The position numbers and the translations under genes were made by a program. Source: Owenia fusiformis (lineage: Eukaryota; Annelida; Polychaeta; Sabellida; Oweniidae). From it: 64,000 nt of DNA. Location of the stretch: contig CAIIXF020000008.1 of the NCBI GenBank assembly GCA_903813345.2, forward strand, positions 8,583,278 through 8,647,277, in the 5' to 3' direction. The notes below the pieces were generated by a model. It worked only from the letters and a program-made list of their open reading frames with translations, did not search any database and had not been told where the DNA came from. Of the stretch, positions 61,701 through 64,000 are shown piece by piece. How positions within the stretch are numbered: position 1 is the first letter of the stretch; the number at the start of each line of letters is the position of its first letter.

Positions 61701-64000
61701 CATATTCTCAATGTAGCATGATCTTTCTCCGTGTATACCTGCTTAAAGTAAGAATTTACCAATGTGAGAATGTCAAATGAAATAACAGTAAAGGAAATCA
61801 AACCTTGAAAGACCACCATGTACGCTATACAGTAAAAGTTAAAGGTAGAATCAAGAGTTATTGGGAGCAACAAATTTGGTTCAAGTTGTATATGCGATAT
61901 GTAGGAACAAAGTAGCTCTGTTTAAGAAGAAATTTTCAAGAGGCTACTATTTGTCAAAACATGTTTTGTTCGGTGGGACTTGCTACTCCGTGGATTTGCT
62001 GTTTTCTAGTTTTGTAAAATGTCAGTCAAATAACTACCAGATTTTAAAGATGTTACAGTACCTGTATATCTGTAGAAAACAGTGATCACCACTAAAAACA
62101 CCTTCAATGTGGCTGCCATTGTTCTGTGATTCTAGCCTAGTTAGTTCTTGTTTCTCTTGCTCGTTATCCTTGTTTGCTACACAATGTTATAATTTCACCT
62201 GTGTTTATGTCTAAATCCTGTGGATAATGTTGTATACTTCGATGGCTCTGATTGGCTAGTAGTAAAAATATACTGATTAAAGTAAATAAATGCTGATGGC
62301 CAATCATATCAGCATACATGTATCAGCAGCATTTTCCTTCGCCTTTTCAATCAACTGGAGTCGTCAGCAGTCACAGGGGATAGTAAAGCATGGGCGACTC
62401 CACTCGATGGCAGCATGCCTAAGGTTAAAGCAAAAATTTCTTGTTTCCTTTTCTGCATTCACATATTTGTTGGGTTGGATTTATTTAAGGGTATTCCATG
62501 GAATTGGAATGTTTGATCAATATAGTATTGAAAACATTTTAACTTCTGAATTTATGTCATGAGAATTTATTATTTATGGCATTTGAATACTAAATGTGTG
62601 CATTGTGGTTAATAAAAAAGTCATCATGTCACAAGTTATCTGTAATTAATGTGGTATTTGCAAATATCAACTCTGATATTTGCTAGTATTGTGTAAACTA
62701 TATTTCATTTAACATGTAGTATAATAATATCTGGTTCATTTATTTTAAATACCTGTTAGTGTTAATGATTGTTTGGCTATATTACAATGTATGTATCTTT
62801 TTTTATTTATTTATTTTTGTGATGCCAGGATCCATTCAGTGGTTGGTGTTTGGTGTTCAGGGTTCTGCGTATAACAATTTGCAATAACTTACAAGGTGGT
62901 GACATTTTGTCACATTAATGCCTTGCTTATATTGGAACTATATTGTAAGAAATTGAATCTTCCAGGTACAATTTAAAGAGGCAGATTGAGAGTACCAAAG
63001 ATTGTGCATGGAATAGGATATATCAGCTCACCTGTTCAATCCCGATTTAAATCAGGAGAAATCCAGAATTTTTAGTGCTTGTCACGACTTTTTACTCAAA
63101 ACCTCCTATTTTCAAAAACTTAGATTTTTTAGAAAAAATCCTGATTTTTCATAAAATTTCACAATTCTTTGTTCAAAAATCCTGATTTGTTAACGAGACA
63201 TCTTTGGAACATCTTTGGAAAATATTTGTTGATTTGTACCCTTGATTAAAGGTGTAACAAGTAGTGCAGAGGGGCCATTCAACGATCATGAACCAGTGTC
63301 AAAATATATTTAACTTTGGATATTTCATCAAGACTAACATCTATTTGTATTTTCTTCAAAGAAACCCCCCAGATAATCATTATTTCAGCTTATATTCCTC
63401 TTGAAACATGGTGGATCTTAAAATATAAAAGTGGACGTCCCCTTTTTGAAGCTTTGAACTGAATTTACACTTTTTAATGCCGAAATTGATAGTTTATCCA
63501 TACATTTTAAGAAAATAGGTATGTCGAAGAAGATGTTAAGCCAACTGTTGCCTTGATAGCTCAGAAAAAGTTAAAATTTTCCCATTTTCTCTCTACAAGC
63601 CTTATTGCCCCTTTAAGTAACAACTGTTCTGATTGGCTGGTGATTTAATGGCTATTTGAAAGTTTGTTTGCTCAGTCCTGACAATTGCTGCACCAAGGGT
63701 ATGGAAAGAAGTGAAATACCCTTGGACCAAGGATGAAGATGGTCAGAGTCTCTTTGTATAGGCTGATACACAGATCCCATATTAATACATGTATCTCTAC
63801 CTGGTGCAAGTAAATAATGTTTTTGTTCTGTTTATTTGTTGTAGTACTTGAAAGTAATCAGTTACTCATCGAAATACCAGAAAAATATACTGAGGGGAAT
63901 CTACCCCAACAAATCACTCAACCTCTCAGATGTAACATATGGGGTTACACTGAGAAAAACTGTAGAACTAAGATGTCTTCTGATATAAATAATGGGATTG
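31736..64000 (+). CDS. MCMDC2: MCM domain-containing protein 2, exons 1-14 (3' end beyond window)
   Basis: The exons are 31736-31846, 40722-40788, 41040-41202, 42502-42606, 43234-43338, 43499-43566, 43959-44072, 44272-44393, 44574-44637, 45057-45104, 45420-45496, 45826-45991, 46552-46641 and 63845-64000+. All phases join and there is no internal stop (485 codons seen; vertebrate MCMDC2 is about 680). The N terminus has YLDSSGGLQ. A zinc-finger-like C-x4-C/C-x2-C follows, then SICPPGTY. The AAA+-like part has TGKGY before GGSLMLANGGVCCVGD. There the MCM Walker B acidic pair DE is replaced by GD and no Walker A lysine motif is seen, so ATPase activity is probably lost, as known for this family. 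MCMDC2 supports meiotic homology search and crossover formation. Introns 1 and 13 are swollen by mobile elements and nested genes. Confidence 0.93.
31860..32470. repeat. Large inverted-repeat (fold-back) element in MCMDC2 intron 1
   Basis: The ~140-bp arm at 31922-32062 is repeated inverted at 32257-32401 with only a few mismatches (for example TCGATCCGCGGCTTACTTTT and CTCCAGCGCTCCAATACTTA). An inner pair, TTCCAATATGGCG/CGCCATATTGGAA, extends the fold. It starts 13 bp after the exon 1 donor. Its outer ends are shared with the cluster at 12900-13690. Confidence 0.9.
32601..33083 (+). other. 160-codon open frame of unknown nature
   Basis: An uninterrupted frame begins inside the left arm of the 32676-34528 element. 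I recognise no domain. Apart from its first ~60 residues, which are translated repeat arm, the composition (AGDMILERFL, VEILTINVSF) is protein-like but not diagnostic. It could be a captured coding fragment or chance. There is no splice context supporting an MCMDC2 exon. Confidence 0.25.
32676..34528. mobile_element. 1.85-kb inverted-repeat element filled with a TTGTACCAGACATTGTTACA array
   Basis: The ~93-bp arms (32676-32768 and about 34440-34528) are inverted copies sharing TTCTGCAGGAATCTG and GTGGCACGTTATAATTT. Between 33290 and 34440 a degenerate ~60-80-bp satellite (TTGTCACGGTTGTACCAGAC, ATTGTTACATTATTTAA) runs in one orientation to about 34115, then in the opposite orientation. The satellite unit resembles part of the arms, so the array may have grown from a terminal repeat. 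Confidence 0.65.
33128..33196 (+). other. tRNA-Gly-derived sequence (relic)
   Basis: GGTGGTGTAGCGGTAGAATCCT, then CACGCGGAGGTCCCGGGTTCGA closely follows the internal part of a eukaryotic tRNA-Gly, including an A-box-like GTAGCGGTAGAAT and a perfect B box GGTTCGAAACC (33176-33186). The acceptor stem and anticodon loop do not pair or match, so it is not a working tRNA. It is either a pseudogene or the head of a tRNA-derived SINE. Confidence 0.6.
34788..35789 (+). CDS. LINE ORF1 protein (coiled coil, RRM-like)
   Basis: The 333 residues comprise a basic, low-complexity N terminus, then a long heptad-rich coiled coil at about residues 120-210 (LQSSLDSIHTKMVEQENRII..). An RRM-like segment (VNIVIKNIEES.., KVYLEDFQ) and a basic C terminus follow. 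This organisation is that of ORF1 RNA chaperones of L1/CR1-type LINEs, which trimerise and coat the element's RNA. It ends in TAG at 35787-35789. Confidence 0.8.
   Translation: MGPSNITNRKLKDNVTAKSKFKNGTVNKTHQLDTPKVSRALAETLRSCPDREGTPPRSEQVLAAPTVFGAEGGSLNSRPQDNTSDVIVVQHQYADTVPVSSKASNPHPTIQGGAIDQVMAMLTTIQQSQDKFQKHQESLQSSLDSIHTKMVEQENRIIEKVNTKIDNLKTETTKEVDSLRTNLQSQINNLESAFKASTEQVECVNIVIKNIEESLNENCETKINELLKDGLKLDASVVSATRQTKREGSKYPGLIIAKVCKQDKHRIMKNKKSLKNSAKYAKVYLEDFQTQELRKMNYNMRTVLSAAGKENQFVLRNGVFQKKLQSTIPNVNK
35790..39335 (+). CDS. LINE ORF2 polyprotein: AP endonuclease and reverse transcriptase
   Basis: The frame is open directly after the ORF1 stop. The endonuclease starts at GTWNVNG (35817-35837), with SVNETF, MGDFNARIG and PDHSILTC as further catalytic motifs. 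The reverse transcriptase follows with NYRAITLISV, GFRKGRGC, FICYIDATKAFSSVN, GCREGCLLSPTLF and the active site YADD at 38139-38150. The C terminus carries a C-x2-C..H..C finger (CLLCDMNCIEDEKHFLLEC). The first in-frame ATG (35892) lies after the catalytic endonuclease Asn, so translation must begin earlier. The protein nicks DNA and primes reverse transcription at the target. No stop or frameshift is seen. Confidence 0.92.
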   Translation, partial: GDGRCRLNLGTWNVNGFSRYENDNSQFRKAVIANMDIDILSVNETFLRKNENLDISDYTWFGNNRNTVAQARRGSGGVGFLVKNSILLLFTCEILDQNTQDIIWIRLNSKHSAYNIVLCSGYLPPVSKSTRDTDSEQFFEKITESFYVYQNTANDLCIMGDFNARIGMNTDYIEGIDHVRERDILDTQENGHKSSFLTFLTDSNICILNGRYNKENNDFTCISQKGRSVVDYMCCPQESLENYENFKVHRMTTIIDNYNLTAPTALPDHSILTCTLKYLQDSTESVYNWDEMIDAETPLVQPPKRYKTNGITGDFLSNEELSRQIMETIDRITNEEVSVNQIKTLYDTFVKTVSTEMDRLCEPIPQQTNPTHKRSKSCRKPYWSAELQSLWDKVQKAEQTWIQCKDTAKRQCLKATYCIERRCFDRSLRKAKRRYQKQEQDHLFDLYKSSSSQDFWKYIGKIGIANERTKDVPWTMKNQSGELVYDKQLVLNHWADTYEKLYSSAQNNPMFDSEHLEYIKQQVANIEGNATDNNLDINKDISFKEVVEAVGRAKVRKAVGIDSIPAEALKNPLCITMLHRIMVLCFNSGTVPSQWMEGIIHPIYKDGDPCNPLNYRAITLISVPCKVYTDILNKRLTQFLEDNNLIHDEQGGFRKGRGCQEQVHSVYSIINNRKLSKLDTFICYIDATKAFSSVNRDCLWYKLNKIGIKGKIFKAVQSLYEDVTCNIRINGLLSPKVNVSNGCREGCLLSPTLFSVYVNDLVSDIKSLQCGIQMEDENIGILLYADDIALIASSADNLQQMLNTLHEWCRKWRLLINPRKSKIVHYRPKSHPRSDFAFKCGDFDLDYTDTYKYLGIWLQEHVDSTHSAREIAKSANRALSVIISKYKQTGGMEFAVYNKLYDSLVQPILNYGSSIFGLNQHQCLNNVQNKAGKFFLGVNKRTSNEAVRGDLGWDTPHLKQKVECARLFIKLKSMNQNRLNFKIHEWSIKRKSSWDFKVNSMLNTCNINFTGHTKDILKQFTNSLRNSDKFIHNIWDDRNNEINGNKLRQYRLYKYGVCKEGYLALPKHHRRSLARFRTGTLPLAIETGRYTGIPLHERKCLLCDMNCIEDEKHFLLECSHYDDLRCDFYENVKQKLPYLDVTSANSTLLFVSIMNCTSLQRPLGALVYNMCNKRSLNIDRL
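41228..42074. mobile_element. hAT-like non-autonomous element, CAGTGTTCG ends
   Basis: CAGTGTTCGTG at 41228 and CGCGAACACTG ending at 42074 are inverted. GGCTG flanks both sides (41223-41227, 42075-42079). Inside both ends GTCCCAGGGACG palindromes occur near TTTTTTTGCGTCCC. There is no transposase. It lies in MCMDC2 intron 3, 25 bp after the exon 3 donor. Confidence 0.75.
42107..42195. repeat. Palindrome with CCCGAGCTTGCGAGG centre
   Basis: AATGAATATATGCCTGAGGTCTGTC at 42107 is inverted as GACAGACCGAAGGCATATATTCA ending near 42189. It belongs to the same class as the GAGCGAAGCGAATGAG and GCGAGCGTAGCGAGTGCG centres at 28240 and 2465. Confidence 0.7.
46829..46834 (-). terminator. Poly(A) signal AATAAA for the first antisense discoidin gene
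   Basis: TTTATT on the plus strand (AATAAA on the minus) lies 52 bp after the stop codon of the gene at 46886-50996. Confidence 0.6.
46886..50996 (-). CDS. Secreted coiled-coil/F5/8-type-C (discoidin) protein A, nested in MCMDC2 intron 13
   Basis: There are five exons, all with GT-AG borders: 50996-50939, 50440-50324, 49906-49780, 49346-49130 and 47020-46886 (TAG), giving 217 residues. Residues 1-19 form a signal peptide (TILMLFILLIPAF). Exon 2 encodes a Cys-Cys pair and a short heptad-rich coiled coil (IKKDVTKMKTDIDDLKKLID) that could oligomerise the protein. Exons 3-5 encode one discoidin domain from Cys (ECIGKLLV) to the terminal IGC. It includes GPDRARLGTQ, WIQADLGK, VSGVITQGR and ARYVRINP. 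Discoidin domains bind carbohydrate or phospholipid, so this is a candidate secreted lectin or adhesive factor. It is antisense to MCMDC2. A mariner with a nested satellite element occupies its intron 4. Confidence 0.9.
47071..48888 (+). mobile_element. Mariner copy with nested satellite element
   Basis: The ends CGAGGGTTGTCCCAGAAGTA and inverse are flanked by TA. The plus strand at 47560-47680 retains a transposase N-terminal piece (KVYKEYIPDRTTIMGWQKRF, then LTLDDNSKHGRQ), frameshifted soon afterwards. Compared with the sibling at 56103-57184 it carries an extra ~760 bp at about 47911-48672. It sits 50 bp upstream of the last exon's acceptor in the antisense discoidin gene A. Confidence 0.9.
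47911..48672. repeat. Satellite-core element inserted in the mariner, 4 x ~162 bp
   Basis: It opens ATCGTACCTAATAAAGGTACGAT, followed by (GGCG)n and then four ~162-bp units (CTTGTCTACAGGTTTCCAGC, ACTGATTAGTTTTTGGGCAT, GGTGGCCATTTTGGATTTTC). It closes at TTTTAGGTACGATATTG. The sibling mariner lacks it, which defines the insertion. Related pieces occur at 21730, 51728-52090 and 53500-53770. Confidence 0.85.
50030..50160. repeat. (CCGT/CTGT)n repeat with dispersed flank
   Basis: A GTCCGTCTGTCTGCCCGTCC tract is followed by TTCATTATCCCTCTGAATGAAGTTCAATC. This is a short relative of the Helitron-like repeat start seen at 15760, located in intron 2 of discoidin gene A. Confidence 0.55.
51111..51133 (-). 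promoter_or_regulatory. Conserved promoter block of discoidin gene A, with CCAAT box
   Basis: GATGGCTCTGATTGGCTAGT at 51111 (AGT follows) is identical to a block at 62241-62263 upstream of the paralogue. In both cases it is ~115-122 bp before the ATG. On the coding strand it contains AGCCAATCAG, a CCAAT (NF-Y-type) site. A second shared block, GCCAATCATATCAGCA, lies further upstream (51171 and 62300). Confidence 0.65.
51380..52100. repeat. Inverted and tandem repeat patch, no gene
   Basis: CTCTCTAATGAGCGCA at about 51394 is inverted at about 51655 (TGCGCTCATTAGAGAG). From 51728 an element of the GTACCT..AGGTAC..TTGTCAGCTTGGCGGG family carries two ~130-bp units (CATCGCGATTCCA, AAGAAGTTCTAGAGCTAATT, GCCATCTTGCTTTCTGG). 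Short open frames here have no domains. Confidence 0.6.
52101..53240. other. Intronic AT-rich DNA, no feature seen
   Basis: Part of MCMDC2 intron 13 between discoidin gene A and the (CCGT)n element. I find no exon-like segment or clear repeat structure. Confidence 0.4.
53244..53800. repeat. (CCGT)n-bearing satellite-core element
   Basis: CCCCACCACATAATGTGGGG leads into a ~110-bp (CCGT/CTGT)n tract (53285-53390). Two diverged ~165-bp core units follow (TTTTCAGGTTAACC, ATTTTCAGGGATGATTCTT, AAGGTGGCCATTTTGGATTT). It has the same architecture as the other Helitron-like repeats here. Confidence 0.75.
54786..54930 (-). pseudogene. Relic terminal exon of a third discoidin gene copy
   Basis: On the minus strand it reads FQGNSDRITLVLNMFKSVKAR, then, after a small insertion that shifts the frame, YVCINPTAWRDQVAMRFDIIGC. 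This is the last exon of the two intact genes (46886-47020, 57198-57332). The acceptor is also lost (TTTCGGCC instead of TTTCAGCG). No other exons of this copy were found. Confidence 0.85.
55560..55830. repeat. Dispersed repeat with internal duplication, second copy at 61862-62010
   Basis: The phrase ATTTGGTTCAAAATTTATATG, then GGACAAAGGAGCTCTGTTCA, TCAAAACATGTTTTGTTCAG and GAGTTACTGTTTTCTG recurs at 61872-62010 with modest divergence. A weaker partial copy precedes it at 55560-55630. Its nature is unknown. Confidence 0.6.
56103..57184 (+). mobile_element. Mariner copy, sibling of 47071-48888
   Basis: The same CGAGGGTTGTCCCAGAAGTA end is preceded by TA. The right end is mutated to CCCTCA, then TA. 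The transposase N-terminal remnant is at about 56640-56760 (DRTTIMRWQKRF-like, LDENSKQTWE), with frameshifts. The right end is only 13 bp downstream of the discoidin gene B stop codon, so the gene's 3' untranslated region probably lies inside the transposon. Confidence 0.88.
57198..62119 (-). CDS. Secreted coiled-coil/F5/8-type-C (discoidin) protein B, nested in MCMDC2 intron 13
   Basis: There are five exons: 62119-62062, 61738-61637, 60598-60472, 60334-60145 and 57332-57198 (TAA), giving 203 residues. Exons 1, 3 and 5 are the same length as in gene A (58, 127 and 135 bp), and all intron phases agree. A signal peptide (LKVFLVVITVF) is followed by a Cys-containing coiled coil (ITNIKKDIEDLKKQIG). 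The discoidin domain runs from KCMGMLLVNG to the terminal IIGC, with GPHRARLGTQ, WIQADLGK, VFGVITQGR and ARYVRINP. It is nine residues shorter than gene A in the fourth exon. Intron 4 holds the degenerate LINE at 57880-60110. It is a tandem paralogue of gene A in the same orientation, and the likely function is extracellular glycan or lipid binding. Confidence 0.9.
57880..60110 (+). mobile_element. 5'-truncated, degenerate LINE in intron 4 of discoidin gene B
   Basis: On the plus strand, open pieces 57928-58719, 58866-59354 and 59340-60001 together resemble the 34788-39335 LINE ORF2 from FWKY onward (NYRAICLLS, GFRKFRSC, CFVDFKCAFDSVN, YADDVVLIS, RSGTLPLEIEMGR, the CRQCKNE..HF..C finger). The endonuclease is absent. 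About 35 residues including the G-x3-G-x3-SP reverse-transcriptase motif are deleted near 58712. A TAG interrupts at 58863, and a frameshift lies near 59345. It ends GGGTGACACTGTAATGAATAAATAAATAAT at about 60110. Confidence 0.9.
60900..61600. other. Intron 2 of discoidin gene B, no further feature
   Basis: AT-rich intronic sequence between exons 2 and 3 of gene B. No repeat or coding segment is recognised. Confidence 0.4.
62241..62263 (-). promoter_or_regulatory. Conserved promoter block of discoidin gene B, with CCAAT box
   Basis: Identical to the block at 51111-51133 upstream of gene A, 122 bp before the gene B start codon. The surrounding ~100 bp are also recognisably duplicated (AGTAAATAAATGCTGATGGCC / GCCAATCATATCAGCA). 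Confidence 0.65.
63250..63612 (-). mobile_element. TTAA-flanked non-autonomous element, copy 2
   Basis: An inverted relative of 15088-15435, flanked by TTAA (63246-63249, 63613-63616) with AGG..CCT ends. It lies ~230 bp upstream of MCMDC2 exon 14. Confidence 0.75.

Overview
The window looks like nuclear DNA of an AT-rich marine invertebrate. It has spliced genes with GT-AG introns, many TA-flanked mariner elements, hAT-like and TTAA-flanked elements, non-LTR retrotransposons, and Helitron-like repeats built on tandem cores with (CCGT)n tracts of the kind common in molluscs. I favour a lophotrochozoan, probably a mollusc, but an ambulacrarian cannot be excluded from sequence alone. No CRISPR array, operon or prokaryotic feature is present.

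Layout. (1) 1-857, minus: a frameshifted TRIM-type RING/B-box/coiled-coil gene running off the left edge. (2) 2745-6804, plus: the last six coding exons of a ZFYVE26 (spastizin) orthologue. A mariner lies in one intron, and a 22-bp satellite full of TGACCTTG motifs lies in another. (3) 8825-9564, minus: a complete two-exon gene for a small secreted cysteine-rich protein with a pacifastin-like domain. (4) 12.7-23.5 kb, plus: a complete coding region of a lark/RBM4-like RNA-binding protein (RRM + CCHC + RG/DPY-rich tail). Its introns carry a nested hAT-in-satellite structure. A 14-copy, 53-bp array has amplified one of its exon/intron junctions, splice donor included. (5) 23.5-31.7 kb: a gene-poor stretch of transposon remnants and fold-backs. 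(6) 31736 to beyond the right edge, plus: an MCMDC2 orthologue (meiotic MCM-like protein) with 14 exons seen. Intron 1 (8.9 kb) contains a nearly intact non-LTR retrotransposon. Intron 13 (17.2 kb) contains two complete antisense genes for secreted coiled-coil/F5/8-type-C (discoidin) proteins, a relic terminal exon of a third copy, two sibling mariners and a degenerate second LINE.

How the genes relate. The host genes are functionally unrelated: endolysosomal trafficking, a secreted peptide, RNA processing, meiotic recombination and a nested lectin-like pair. The strongest local biology is the antisense discoidin pair, which duplicated together with its promoter inside the MCMDC2 intron and kept the same five-exon structure. 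The amplified splice junction in the lark-like gene is the other notable feature, because each intact unit carries an acceptor-like CAG, 21 in-frame nucleotides and a GTAAGC donor.

Limits. All exon borders are my own reading of GT-AG sites, reading phase and remembered family patterns. No alignment, transcript or repeat database could be consulted.
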